Shown here: in pieces, positions 38,097 to 47,197 of the stretch | Position numbering within the stretch: position 1 is the first letter of the stretch | Layout of the letters: the number at the start of each line of letters is the position of its first letter | Assembly: GCF_021021415.1 (NCBI RefSeq) | Contig: NZ_JAINWJ010000020.1 | Location: 1-64,000, forward strand | DNA length: 64,000 bases | Reading direction: 5' to 3' | From: Martelella mediterranea | Lineage (GTDB): Bacteria > Pseudomonadota > Alphaproteobacteria > Rhizobiales > Rhizobiaceae | The notes under the pieces: generated by a model | What the model saw: the letters and a program-made list of their open reading frames with translations, nothing else | The model's database searches: none | Told to the model about the DNA's origin: nothing | Position numbers and translations under genes: made by a program

Positions 38097-39485
38097 ATGA
38101 CGCGCTATGACTTCGACCTGTTTGTGATCGGCGGCGGTTCCGGCGGTGTGCGCGCCGCCCGCCTTGCAGCCGCGATGGGCAAGAGGGTGGCGATTGCCGA
38201 GGAGTACCGGTTCGGCGGCACCTGCGTCATTCGCGGCTGCGTGCCCAAAAAGCTGTTCGTTTACGCCTCTCAATTTCCCGAACATTTCGAGGACGCGGCC
38301 GGCTATGGCTGGACCGTCGGCGAGACCAGCTTCTCGTGGCCGGCGCTGATTGCCGCCAAGGACCGGGAAATCGACCGTCTGGAGGGGCTCTACCGCAAGG
38401 GCCTGGAAACCAATGGCGCCGAAATTCTCGAGACCCGGGCGGAGATTGCCGGCGATCATCGCATCCGGCTCTTGTCATCCGGCCAGGAGGTGACGGCGGA
38501 AAAGATCCTGGTCGCGGTCGGCGGTCATCCCAACCCGCACCCGGAAATGCCGGGCTCCGAGCTTTGCATCTCCTCCAATGAGGCCTTTCATCTGGAGGAA
38601 CTGCCGAAGTCGATCGCGATCACCGGCGGCGGCTACATCGCCGTTGAATTCGCCAATATCTTCGCCGGCCTCGGCGTCGAGACCACGCTGATTTATCGCG
38701 GCCCGGAAATCCTGCGCGGCTTCGATATGGACATGCGCGTCAATCTGCGCGAGGCGATGGAGAAGAAGGGCATCCAGGTCATTTGCCGCGACACGATTGT
38801 CGAGGTCGCACAGGCGGCCGATGGCAGGCTCAAGGCCCAGACCCATAACGGCCATGTGTTCAACGTCGACAAGGTGATGATGGCGCTTGGCCGGCAGCCG
38901 AACACCAATGGCCTCGGCCTCGAATCCGTGGGCGTCGAACTGGATGCCAAGGGCGCGATCATGGTCGATGATTATTCGCGCACCAATGTCGACTATATCT
39001 GGGCACTGGGCGATGTCACCGATCGCGTCCAGCTCACGCCGGTCGCGATCCACGAGGCAATGTGCTTCATCGAGACGGAATACAAGGACAACCCGACCAA
39101 GCCGGACCACGACCTGATCGCGACGGCGGTGTTCTCGCAGCCCGAAATCGGCACGGTCGGTCTTCCGGAACATGTCGCGGCCGAACGCTACGAGGAACTC
39201 GAGGTCTATCTCGCCAAGTTCCGCCCGATGAAGGCGACGCTGTCGGGCCGCGACGAGCGCACCGTAATGAAGCTGATCGTCAATGCCGCCGACCGCAAGG
39301 TGGTCGGCGCCCATATTCTCGGCCATGAGGCCGGCGAGATGGCGCAACTGATCGGCATTGCGCTGAAGGGCGGCTGCACCAAGGCCGATTTCGACCGCAC
39401 CATGGCCGTTCACCCCACGGCATCGGAGGAACTGGTGACGATGTACCAGCCGAGCTACCGCGTGAAGAATGGCGAGCGGGTCTAG
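38097..39485 (+). CDS. gor: Glutathione-disulfide reductase
   Basis: The 462-residue flavoprotein has the FAD motif VIGGGSGGVRAARLAA and the redox disulfide in GGTCVIRGCVPKK (Cys43, Cys48). The NAD(P)-binding GGGYIAVEFA and the C-terminal dimer motif HPTASEELVTM (catalytic His) are present. The Arg-rich strand expected for NADPH (for example YRGPEILRGFD) follows the second Rossmann motif. It reduces glutathione disulfide in the cytoplasm. The ATG follows AAGGAG. Confidence 0.94.
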   Translation: MTRYDFDLFVIGGGSGGVRAARLAAAMGKRVAIAEEYRFGGTCVIRGCVPKKLFVYASQFPEHFEDAAGYGWTVGETSFSWPALIAAKDREIDRLEGLYRKGLETNGAEILETRAEIAGDHRIRLLSSGQEVTAEKILVAVGGHPNPHPEMPGSELCISSNEAFHLEELPKSIAITGGGYIAVEFANIFAGLGVETTLIYRGPEILRGFDMDMRVNLREAMEKKGIQVICRDTIVEVAQAADGRLKAQTHNGHVFNVDKVMMALGRQPNTNGLGLESVGVELDAKGAIMVDDYSRTNVDYIWALGDVTDRVQLTPVAIHEAMCFIETEYKDNPTKPDHDLIATAVFSQPEIGTVGLPEHVAAERYEELEVYLAKFRPMKATLSGRDERTVMKLIVNAADRKVVGAHILGHEAGEMAQLIGIALKGGCTKADFDRTMAVHPTASEELVTMYQPSYRVKNGERV

Positions 39486-39634
39486 ACCCGCTCTCTGAGA
39501 AGACGGCTGATCAGATGAGCCACCCATTGGTGCCCTCGCCACTCATCGTCCTCCAGCGGGTCGGCGAGCGGGTGGCGGGGCTTCTTTCTGCGGTGTCTGA
39601 CGACGGCGAACCAGTCGAGCATGGCTTTCTCCAT
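39482..39634 (-). CDS. Possible 50-residue basic protein (doubtful)
   Basis: A short minus-strand reading frame, MEKAMLDWFAVVRHRRKKPR at its start, encodes a basic peptide with a tryptophan-containing middle. It overlaps the gor stop by four bases. No good ribosome site is seen and no family is recognised. It is the only candidate in the 285 bases between gor and the LysR gene. Confidence 0.2.
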   Translation of the reverse strand: MEKAMLDWFAVVRHRRKKPRHPLADPLEDDEWRGHQWVAHLISRLLRERV

Positions 39635-39770
39635 TTCTGCTTGACCGGAAGCTAGAGACGGCGGGACTGTGGCTGTAGAGCTGCGGATGAAAGGCTCGTT
39701 TCATCCGTGAACGGTTCGCGCTTGCGGGGCGGGACGGTATAAGATGGCCGTTTGACAACGGAGACAGCCG

Positions 39771-40652
39771 ATGGCCGAGGCGAGCTGGGACGATCTGCAG
39801 CTTTTCCATGTGGTGGCGGAGGCCGGCGGGCTGAGCGGCGCTGCCGCGCGCACCGGCATTTCCGCGCCCACGATCGGCCGGCGCATGCTGGCGCTGGAAC
39901 GCACGCTCGGTCGCTCGCTGTTCCTGCGCTCGCATCGTGGGTATGAGCTTGCCCATGATGGCCGGGAACTGCTGAAGCAGGTGCAGAGGATGCGCGAGGT
40001 CGCGAGCGATATTGCCGACTGGCATGCAGAGGCTTTTGCCCTGCCTTTCGTCACCATCGCGACCGATTGCTGGCTCTCCCCGCTTATCGCCGACAAACTT
40101 GGCGAGGTGCGTCAAAAGGGCGATCGTTTCCGCATCTGTTGCAGTTCGGAAGGCGCCTCCGCCGACCTCACATTCCGGGCGGCCGATGTCGTCGTTCTGG
40201 CGAAGCGGCCGGAAAGCGGCAATATTGCGGTTCTGCCTTCGGTGGCAATGGCCTACGCGGTCTATCGGCCAAAGGCTGCGGGATCGGAAGACCTTCCATG
40301 GATTTCGTTGGGAACAGCAGCGGCAAGCGAACCGCGCGACCGCTATGTGTTCGAGAATTTCGAAGGCGCGATCATGACCTGGACCGAGGACCGCCACCTG
40401 TTGCCGCGTCTCGTAATCTCGGGGGCCGGCAAGGCGGTGCTGCCGGTCTGGGTCGGTGATGGCCTTTCAGAGCTGGAGAGGGAAGGGGAGGTGATCGAGG
40501 CGTTGACGCACCCGCTCTTCATCGTCGCCCATGACGATGACCGGCATCGCCGCGAGGTGCGTCTGGTCATAGAACGGCTGGCCGCCCTTCTGAAAAACAA
40601 CGCTGCCCGGTTAGCGGGCAGGAGCGGCGATGATCGCGCGGGTATACAATAG
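39771..40652 (+). CDS. LysR-family transcriptional regulator
   Basis: The 293-residue protein has the LysR winged helix at about residues 5-65 (LQLFHVVAEAGGLSGAAART, GISAPTIGRRMLALERTLG). A degenerate periplasmic-binding-like effector domain follows, shorter and less conserved than usual. It is upstream of and co-oriented with the DAHP synthase gene. The 84-base gap leaves a link possible but unproven. Confidence 0.86.
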   Translation: MAEASWDDLQLFHVVAEAGGLSGAAARTGISAPTIGRRMLALERTLGRSLFLRSHRGYELAHDGRELLKQVQRMREVASDIADWHAEAFALPFVTIATDCWLSPLIADKLGEVRQKGDRFRICCSSEGASADLTFRAADVVVLAKRPESGNIAVLPSVAMAYAVYRPKAAGSEDLPWISLGTAAASEPRDRYVFENFEGAIMTWTEDRHLLPRLVISGAGKAVLPVWVGDGLSELEREGEVIEALTHPLFIVAHDDDRHRREVRLVIERLAALLKNNAARLAGRSGDDRAGIQ

Positions 40653-40736
40653 AGCCGGAAGCGGCTATAAGCGCGCCAAAAATCGGGAGAGAGCATGTCC
40701 GGCGAGAGGCCGGACGGGCAAGGACAGGTGATTGAA

Positions 40737-42116
40737 ATGAGCAGCGCGAAGAACTGGACCCCCGGAAGTTGGCGTCACAAGCCGATCCTTCAGGTGCCGG
40801 AATATCCGGACGAGGCAAAACTGGCCGAGGCCGAGGCCGCGCTTGCGACCTATCCGCCGCTGGTCTTCGCCGGCGAGGCGCGCCGTCTGAAGAAGGCGCT
40901 GGGCGAGGTGGCCGAGGGCCGCGGTTTCCTGCTCCAGGGTGGCGATTGTGCCGAAAGCTTCGCCGAACACGGCGCCGACACGATCCGTGACTTCTTCCGC
41001 GCCTTCCTGCAGATGGCCGTGGTGCTGACCTTCGGCGCGCAGCAGCCAGTGGTCAAGGTCGGCCGCATTGCCGGCCAGTTCGCCAAGCCGCGCTCCAGCC
41101 CGAACGAGACGATCAACGGGGTGACGCTGCCGAGCTATCGCGGCGACATCATCAACGGCATCGATTTCACCGAGGAAGCCCGCATTCCCGACCCGCAGCG
41201 CCAGCTGATGGCCTACCGCCAGTCGGCCGCGACGCTGAACCTGCTGCGCGCCTTTTCGATGGGCGGCTATGCCAATCTGGAAAATGTCCACCAGTGGATG
41301 CTGGGCTTCGTGAAGGATTCGCCGCAGGGCGAACGCTATCAGAAGCTCGCCGACCGGCTGTCGGAGACGATGTCGTTCATGCGCGCGATCGGCATCCGCG
41401 CGGAAAACAACCACGCGCTGTCGGAGACCGATTTCTTCACCAGCCACGAGGCGCTGCTGCTCGGCTATGAAGAGGCGCTGACCCGCGTCGATTCGACCTC
41501 GGGCGACTGGTACGCGACCTCGGGTCACATGATCTGGATCGGCGACCGCACCCGCCAGGCCGACCACGCCCATATCGAATACGCCCGCGGCATCAAGAAC
41601 CCGCTCGGCCTCAAATGCGGCCCCTCGCTCGCCGAGGACGACCTCTTGCGCCTGATCGATACGGTGAACCCTGAAAACGAGGCCGGCCGGCTGACGCTGA
41701 TCTGCCGCTTCGGTCACGACAAGGTCGCCGATCATCTGCCGCGCCTGATCCGCGCGGTCGAGCGCGAGGGCCGGAAGGTGGTCTGGTCCTGCGACCCGAT
41801 GCACGGCAACACGATCACGCTCAATTCCTACAAGACCCGGCCGTTCGAGCGGATTCTCTCGGAGGTCGAGAGCTTCTTCCAGATCCACCGCGCCGAGGGC
41901 AGCTATCCGGGCGGCATCCATATCGAGATGACCGGCAAGGACGTGACCGAGTGCACCGGCGGCGCCTGGGCGCTGACCGGCGATGACCTGCACGACCGCT
42001 ACCACACCCATTGCGACCCGCGCCTCAACGCCGACCAGGCGCTGGAACTCGCCTTCCTGCTCGCCGAGCGGATGAAAACGGCGTATGAGGAAAAGAAGCT
42101 CGCGATCAACGAGTGA
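40737..42116 (+). CDS. Class II 3-deoxy-7-phosphoheptulonate synthase (DAHP synthase)
   Basis: The 459-residue class II (plant/mycobacterial-type) enzyme has the metal-binding [14 protein letters not shown], the Arg/Lys-rich [24 protein letters not shown] and the C-terminal [20 protein letters not shown]. It joins phosphoenolpyruvate and erythrose 4-phosphate in the first step of the shikimate pathway. The start [17 protein letters not shown] matches the family; an ATG at 40695 with a good GGGAG site would add 14 residues. It is followed by a structured repeat, not by other aro genes. Confidence 0.94.
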   Translation: MSSAKNWTPGSWRHKPILQVPEYPDEAKLAEAEAALATYPPLVFAGEARRLKKALGEVAEGRGFLLQGGDCAESFAEHGADTIRDFFRAFLQMAVVLTFGAQQPVVKVGRIAGQFAKPRSSPNETINGVTLPSYRGDIINGIDFTEEARIPDPQRQLMAYRQSAATLNLLRAFSMGGYANLENVHQWMLGFVKDSPQGERYQKLADRLSETMSFMRAIGIRAENNHALSETDFFTSHEALLLGYEEALTRVDSTSGDWYATSGHMIWIGDRTRQADHAHIEYARGIKNPLGLKCGPSLAEDDLLRLIDTVNPENEAGRLTLICRFGHDKVADHLPRLIRAVEREGRKVVWSCDPMHGNTITLNSYKTRPFERILSEVESFFQIHRAEGSYPGGIHIEMTGKDVTECTGGAWALTGDDLHDRYHTHCDPRLNADQALELAFLLAERMKTAYEEKKLAINE

Positions 42117-42154
42117 GGGCTACCAGCTCTTAGGACGCCTCGCCGCATAGCCCC

Positions 42155-42306
42155 CAATCGATCTCCCCCCTTGAGGGGGAGATGTCGCGAAAGCGACAGA
42201 GAGGGGTAAAGGGCGCAAGCCCTAAAAGCCGCAAACACTGTGCTCTCGGAGAGGTTTCACCCCTCTCTGCCCCTGTCGGGGCATCTCCCCCTCAAGGGGG
42301 AGATTG
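42155..42306 (+). repeat. Multi-hairpin interspersed repeat, copy 1
   Basis: About 150 bases with terminal inverted repeats related to CAATCTCCCCCTTGAGGGGG. On this strand it forms, in order: a TTGA-loop hairpin, GTCGC-GAAA-GCGAC, a long-range stem AGAGAGGGGT/ACCCCTCTCT enclosing AGGGC-GCAA-GCCCT, then GCCCC-TGTC-GGGGC and a TCAA-loop hairpin ending at 42306. No gene is present. It fills most of the gap between the DAHP synthase gene and nadE. The second copy is at 50218-50366 in the opposite orientation. Confidence 0.85.
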
Positions 42307-42408
42307 GTGGTGCGCGACGTGGTTTTGTGCTTTCCGCCCTTTTCCGGTTTGATTTTTCCCTGAAAACATGGTGTCCATCCCTCGTCGGACCTGAAAGGTG
42401 GATTTGCC

Positions 42409-44067
42409 ATGGACAGCATCACAATCGCACTCGCCCAGCTCAACCCGACGGTCGGCGATATCGCCGGCAATCTGGAGAAGTTGAGGGCGGCGCGGCGGAC
42501 GGCGGCCGACACGGGCGCGGACCTCATCATGTCGACCGAGCTGTTCATCTCCGGCTATCAGCCCGAAGACCTCGTGATGAAGCCGGCCTTCCTCGCCGCC
42601 TGTGAGAAGGCGGTGGAGGCGCTTGCGAAGGACACCGCCGATGGCGGTCCCGGTGTGATTGTCGGCTTTCCGCGCCAGGGCGAGGCCGGGCGGCATAATT
42701 CGGTCGCGGTGCTCGACGCTGGCGAGATCATCGCGATCCGCGACAAGGTCGACCTGCCGAATTACGGCGAATTCGACGAGAAGCGCGTGTTCGTGCCGGG
42801 CGAAATGCCCGGGCCGGTGAACTTTCGCGGCGTCCGCATCGGCATTCCGATCTGCGAGGATATCTGGGGCGAACTCGGCGTCTGCGAGACGCTCGCCGAA
42901 TCGGGGGCGGAGCTGCTGCTGTCGCCGAACGGCTCGCCCTACTATCGCGGCAAGGTCGATGTCCGCCATCAGGTGGCGCTGCGCCAGGTGATCGAGACCG
43001 GCCTGCCGCTGGTCTATCTCAACACGCTCGGCGGTCAGGATGAGCTGGTCTATGACGGCGGCAGTTTCGGCTTCAACGCCGACCGCTCGCTCGCATTCCA
43101 GATGCCGCAATTTGCCGAAGAGATCGCGTTCTCCAAGTGGCGACGCGACGCGGATGGCTGGGTCATCGAAACCGGCGAGATGGCGGCATTGCCCGTCGGC
43201 GAGGCATCGGATTATCACGCCTGCGTGCTGGGCTTTGCCGATTATGTCAACAAGAACGGCTTCAAGAGCGTGGTGCTCGGCCTTTCCGGCGGCATCGATT
43301 CGGCGTTGTGCGCGGCGATCGCCGTCGATGCGCTGGGCGCGGAGCGGGTGCATTGCGTGATGCTGCCCTATCGCTACACCTCTGACGAGTCGCTCAAGGA
43401 CGCCGCCGATTGCGCCAAGGCGCTCGGCTGCCGCTACGACATCGTCCCGATCGAGGAGCCCGTCACCGGCTTCATGTCCGCGCTTGCCGATATGTTCGAG
43501 GGTACGGAAGAAGGGATCACCGAGGAGAACCTGCAAAGCCGCACCCGCGGCACGATCCTGATGGCGATCTCCAACAAGTTCGGCGCGATGGTGGTGACCA
43601 CCGGCAACAAGTCGGAAATGTCGGTGGGCTACGCGACGCTTTACGGCGACATGAATGGCGGCTTCAACCCGATCAAGGATCTCTACAAGATGCAGGTCTA
43701 TGGCGTCTCTGCCTGGCGCAACGGTGCGCGGCCGGACGGCATGCTGGGGCCGGAGCGCGATGTGATCCCGCAGAACATCATCGACAAGAAGCCGTCCGCA
43801 GAGCTGCGTCCCAACCAGACCGACCAGGATTCGCTGCCGCCCTATCCGGCGCTGGACGATATTCTGGAATGCCTGGTGGAGAAGGAAATGTCGGTCGAGG
43901 CGATTGTCGCGCGCGGGCATGATGTTGAAACCGTACACCGCATCGAGCACCTGCTCTATATCGCGGAATACAAGCGTCGCCAGTCCGCGCCGGGCGTGAA
44001 GATCACCAAGAAGAATTTCGGCCGCGACCGCCGCTACCCGATCACCAATCGCTTCCGTGACAGGTAA
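42409..44067 (+). CDS. nadE: Glutamine-dependent NAD+ synthase
   Basis: The 552-residue protein joins an N-terminal nitrilase-type glutaminase (about residues 3-250) to a C-terminal NAD synthase (about 280-540). The glutaminase has Glu in STELFISGYQPED, Lys in DKVDLPNYG and Cys in IPICEDIWGE; the synthase has the PP-loop LGLSGGIDSALCAA and TTGNKSEMSVGYATLYGD. It amidates deamido-NAD+ using glutamine ammonia. The start MDSITIALAQLNPTVGD fits the family. Eight bases separate it from the next gene. Confidence 0.95.
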   Translation: MDSITIALAQLNPTVGDIAGNLEKLRAARRTAADTGADLIMSTELFISGYQPEDLVMKPAFLAACEKAVEALAKDTADGGPGVIVGFPRQGEAGRHNSVAVLDAGEIIAIRDKVDLPNYGEFDEKRVFVPGEMPGPVNFRGVRIGIPICEDIWGELGVCETLAESGAELLLSPNGSPYYRGKVDVRHQVALRQVIETGLPLVYLNTLGGQDELVYDGGSFGFNADRSLAFQMPQFAEEIAFSKWRRDADGWVIETGEMAALPVGEASDYHACVLGFADYVNKNGFKSVVLGLSGGIDSALCAAIAVDALGAERVHCVMLPYRYTSDESLKDAADCAKALGCRYDIVPIEEPVTGFMSALADMFEGTEEGITEENLQSRTRGTILMAISNKFGAMVVTTGNKSEMSVGYATLYGDMNGGFNPIKDLYKMQVYGVSAWRNGARPDGMLGPERDVIPQNIIDKKPSAELRPNQTDQDSLPPYPALDDILECLVEKEMSVEAIVARGHDVETVHRIEHLLYIAEYKRRQSAPGVKITKKNFGRDRRYPITNRFRDR

Positions 44068-44075
44068 GGCGTGCC

Positions 44076-44903
44076 ATGCGCAGTTCGGTTGAAATCTATG
44101 ATATCGCAAGCGGGCAGGCGCGCGTCGTGTTCCAGTCCGACGCACTGATCGAGGCGCCGAACTGGTCGCCGGATGGTGGCCATCTGATGGTCAACAGCGA
44201 TGGCATCATGTATCGGCTGCCGCTTGTCGAGGCGCCGGCGCTGGAGCGCGTCGACACCGGTTTTGCCGTCCAGTGCAACAATGATCACGGAATCTCGCCC
44301 GACGGCGCGACCATTGCGATCTCCGACAAATGCGAATTCGGCAAATCGGCGATCTATACCGTTTCGGCCGCCGGCGGCGCGCCGAAACTGGTGACCCAAA
44401 ACCTGCCCTCCTACTGGCATGGCTGGTCGCCGGATGGCGCGCGCTTTGCCTATTGCGGCATCCGCGACGATGTCTTCGATATCTACACGATCGCTGCTGA
44501 AGGCGGCGATGAGCTTCGGCTGACCCATGGTGAGGGCCGCAATGACGGGCCGGACTATTCCTTCGATGGCGAATGGATCTATTTCAATTCCTCGCGCACC
44601 GGGCTGATGCAGATCTGGCGCATTCATCCGGACGGCACGGGCCTCGCGCAGATCACGGGCGACGACTACGGAAACTGGTTCCCCCATCCATGCCCGACCA
44701 ATGACCGCGTCATCCTGATCTCCTACGATCCGGACGTCTTCGATCACCCGCGCGACTGCCAGGTGCGGGTGCGGATGATGGACATGGATGGCGGCAATCT
44801 GGAAACCCTGTTCGAGCTTTTCGGCGGGCAAGGCACGATGAATTCGCCGAACTGGTCGCCAAAGGGCGATGCCTTCGCCTTCGTGCGCTATCAGCCTGTC
44901 TGA
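44076..44903 (+). CDS. Cytoplasmic TolB-like beta-propeller protein (WD40-like PD40 repeats)
   Basis: The 275-residue protein is made of repeats of the type NWSPDGGHLMV, GISPDGATIAI, GWSPDGARFAY, DYSFDGEWIYF and NWSPKGDAFAF, each a blade of a TolB/PD40 propeller. It has no signal peptide, unlike TolB, so it is cytoplasmic. It is co-oriented with nadE and starts eight bases after its stop, so the two are probably cotranscribed. Function unknown. A regulatory or carbohydrate-response role has been proposed for similar proteins, which I cannot verify. Confidence 0.85.
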   Translation: MRSSVEIYDIASGQARVVFQSDALIEAPNWSPDGGHLMVNSDGIMYRLPLVEAPALERVDTGFAVQCNNDHGISPDGATIAISDKCEFGKSAIYTVSAAGGAPKLVTQNLPSYWHGWSPDGARFAYCGIRDDVFDIYTIAAEGGDELRLTHGEGRNDGPDYSFDGEWIYFNSSRTGLMQIWRIHPDGTGLAQITGDDYGNWFPHPCPTNDRVILISYDPDVFDHPRDCQVRVRMMDMDGGNLETLFELFGGQGTMNSPNWSPKGDAFAFVRYQPV

Positions 44904-45004
44904 AGTCCTCTCAACCCCCGCCCAAAAACCGCATGTCATCAAGTTGAAATACGACTCTGCTTTTAACTCCTGTGACGGAAACACACGCAGGGCGGGTCGA
45001 AGGC

Positions 45005-45835
45005 ATGGAACCCAGGCAATTCAGAACACTGTTCATTTCTGATGTTCATCTCGGCTCCAAGGCCGCGAAGGCGGATTTCCTGCTTGATTTCATGCGTCAT
45101 CACGAAGCCGACACCATCGTGCTCGTCGGCGATATCATCGATGGCTGGCGGCTGAAGCGGAACTGGTACTGGCCGCAGGTTTTCAACGATGTCGTCCAGA
45201 AAATGCTGCGCAAGGCCCGAAAGGGCACGCGCATCATCTATATTCCCGGCAATCACGACGAGTTTCTGCGCAACTTCCCCGGCACTCATTTCGGCGGTGT
45301 GGAGGTGGCGGAGCGGATGATCTTCGAGGCCGGAGACGGCAAGAAGTATCTCGTCATCCACGGCGATGAATTCGATGTCGTCGTGCGTCACGCCCGCGTC
45401 GTCGCCTATCTCGGCGACTGGGCCTATGATGCCGCAATCGCCATCAACCAGGTTCTCGCCTTCTTCCGCCGCAAGCTGGGGTTGCCCTACTGGTCGTTTT
45501 CCGCCTGGGCCAAGCTGCAGGTCAAGCATGCAGTGAACTTCATCGGCGAGTTCCAGCGCGTGGTCGTTGAGGAGGCCCGTCGCAACGAGGTCGATGGCGT
45601 CATCTGCGGCCATATCCATCATGCCGTGATCGAGGATATGGACGGGCTGCGCTACATCAATACCGGCGACTGGGTGGAAAGCTGCACGGCCGTGGCCGAG
45701 CATTTCGACGGCACATTCGAACTGATTTCCTGGCAGAAAATCGAAACGGTCGGTGAACCTGTCCCGGCTGAACCGGTCGAGGCCGATCTCTCGCCCTTGC
45801 TTCTGGCCGCCCGTGACGGGAATCGTGCCGCGTAA
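45005..45835 (+). CDS. LpxH-like metallophosphoesterase (UDP-2,3-diacylglucosamine diphosphatase-like)
   Basis: The 276-residue calcineurin-fold protein has metal motifs FISDVHLGS, LVGDIIDGWRLKRN, IPGNHDEF, IHGDEFD and ICGHIHHAVIED in the right order. The HGDEFD and GHIHHA blocks resemble the LpxH/YbbF group that hydrolyses UDP-2,3-diacylglucosamine in lipid A synthesis. Other members are uncharacterised, so this is a class call. The ATG at 45005 was chosen; a GTG at 44972 would add 11 residues. It stands before the Mla cassette. Confidence 0.82.
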   Translation: MEPRQFRTLFISDVHLGSKAAKADFLLDFMRHHEADTIVLVGDIIDGWRLKRNWYWPQVFNDVVQKMLRKARKGTRIIYIPGNHDEFLRNFPGTHFGGVEVAERMIFEAGDGKKYLVIHGDEFDVVVRHARVVAYLGDWAYDAAIAINQVLAFFRRKLGLPYWSFSAWAKLQVKHAVNFIGEFQRVVVEEARRNEVDGVICGHIHHAVIEDMDGLRYINTGDWVESCTAVAEHFDGTFELISWQKIETVGEPVPAEPVEADLSPLLLAARDGNRAA

Positions 45836-46030
45836 GCTTCGTCGAACGCTGCTCCTCACCATTGAAAAGACTTGCAATCTCCGACAGGCCGTGAAAAGCC
45901 TAGCAAATGTTATTTGCAGGGTTGCGCCATGGCCCGCGCGCCGGCTTCGAAGGCCGCGTGGCGCGCTGTCCGGTTGGCCGGATCGTGGCGTCCACCCGTT
46001 CCAAGAGCGCACGAAACTGGATAATGGCTT

Positions 46031-47188
46031 TTGCAGAAAGCGGATAATTCCACAGCCTCTCTCACCTTCAAGTCCGGCGAACAGCCGGCGACGCTGTCAT
46101 TTGAAGGCGACTGGACCGTTCACAACGCCGCAGCGCTCTACGGCGAACTCGACGGCCTTGGCGGCAAGCTGAAAGGCGCCGGCGGCGGCTCCGTGACATT
46201 CGATCTCTCCGGCGTCGGTGTTATCGACACGGCGGGCGCCTGGCTGATTCGCGAGGCCGAGGCCAAATGCGGCGATGCCGGTCTTAAAGTCGAAATGCAC
46301 GGCATGACGGATCGTCTCGGCGAACTGCTCGAGGCTATTCCCGAGGAACTGCCGGAGCCGGAAAAAGCGCCGGCCAGACAGCGGTCGATCGTCCAGCATG
46401 TGCTGGAGCCGGTCGGCATTTCCGCGGTGGCAGCCGGACGCGATATCTATACCGGCGTCGGTTTCTTCGGCGCGCTTTTCGTCGGGCTCGGCGAACTGTT
46501 TTCGAAACGCGGCGGCGTCAACATGGCCGCGATCACGGCCCAGATCGACAATATGGGCGTGCGCGCCGTGCCGATCATCGCGCTGATGTCGTTCCTGGTC
46601 GGCGCGATTATCGCCCAGCAGGGCGCGTTCCAGCTCAGCTATTTCGGCGCCGAGCTGTTCGTGGTCGATCTGGTCGGGATCCTGCAGCTGCGCGAGATCG
46701 GCGTGCTGTTGACCGCCATCATGATCGCCGGCCGCTCGGGCAGCGCGATCACCGCCGAAATCGGCGCCATGCGCATGCGCGAGGAAATCGATGCGCTGCG
46801 GGTCATGGGGTTCGATCCGATCGCGGTGCTTGTTTTTCCGCGCATGCTGGCGTTGCTCATTGCCTTGCCGCTGCTGACGATCCTGGCCAATTTTGCAGCA
46901 CTCCTGGGCGCTGCGGTCGTGGTCGATCTCTATGCCGGCATCACCTATGAGACCTTCTTGCAGCGGCTGCAGGAGGCGATCGACCTGCCCGACCTGATTT
47001 CCGGTCTTGCCAAGGCCCCGGTGATGGCCGTGATCATTTCGATCGTTGCCGCGCTGGAAGGCATGAAGGTCGGCGGAAGTGCGGAATCGCTCGGTCAGAA
47101 GGTCACGGCCTCGGTGGTGAAGTCGATCTTCGTCGTCATTCTCGCCGACGGCATCTTCGCGATCTTCTACGCCGCGATCGATTACTGA
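46031..47188 (+). CDS. mlaE: MlaE-family ABC permease with N-terminal STAS domain
   Basis: The 385-residue protein fuses a STAS-like domain (about residues 15-100, DLSGVGVIDTAGAWLIREAE) to an MlaE permease (about 130-385) with REIGVLLTAIMIAGRSGSAI and EIGAMRMREEIDALRVMGFD. In E. coli the STAS protein MlaB is separate, so the fusion is the alphaproteobacterial version. With MlaF and MlaD it moves phospholipids between the membranes. The start is TTG, the first in-frame candidate after a stop at 46022-46024. The next gene begins 9 bases downstream. Confidence 0.9.
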   Translation: MQKADNSTASLTFKSGEQPATLSFEGDWTVHNAAALYGELDGLGGKLKGAGGGSVTFDLSGVGVIDTAGAWLIREAEAKCGDAGLKVEMHGMTDRLGELLEAIPEELPEPEKAPARQRSIVQHVLEPVGISAVAAGRDIYTGVGFFGALFVGLGELFSKRGGVNMAAITAQIDNMGVRAVPIIALMSFLVGAIIAQQGAFQLSYFGAELFVVDLVGILQLREIGVLLTAIMIAGRSGSAITAEIGAMRMREEIDALRVMGFDPIAVLVFPRMLALLIALPLLTILANFAALLGAAVVVDLYAGITYETFLQRLQEAIDLPDLISGLAKAPVMAVIISIVAALEGMKVGGSAESLGQKVTASVVKSIFVVILADGIFAIFYAAIDY

Positions 47189-47197
47189 GGAGCCGAG

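Noticed and set aside
42155-42306. A CRISPR-like or transposon interpretation of the hairpin repeat
   Set aside because: There are only two copies, no regular spacers, no reading frame and no target-site duplication visible. It is a structured intergenic repeat.
45905-46051. 46-codon frame just before mlaE
   Set aside because: It overlaps the mlaE start in another frame and is Arg/Gly-rich without a pattern. The ribosome site is poor.
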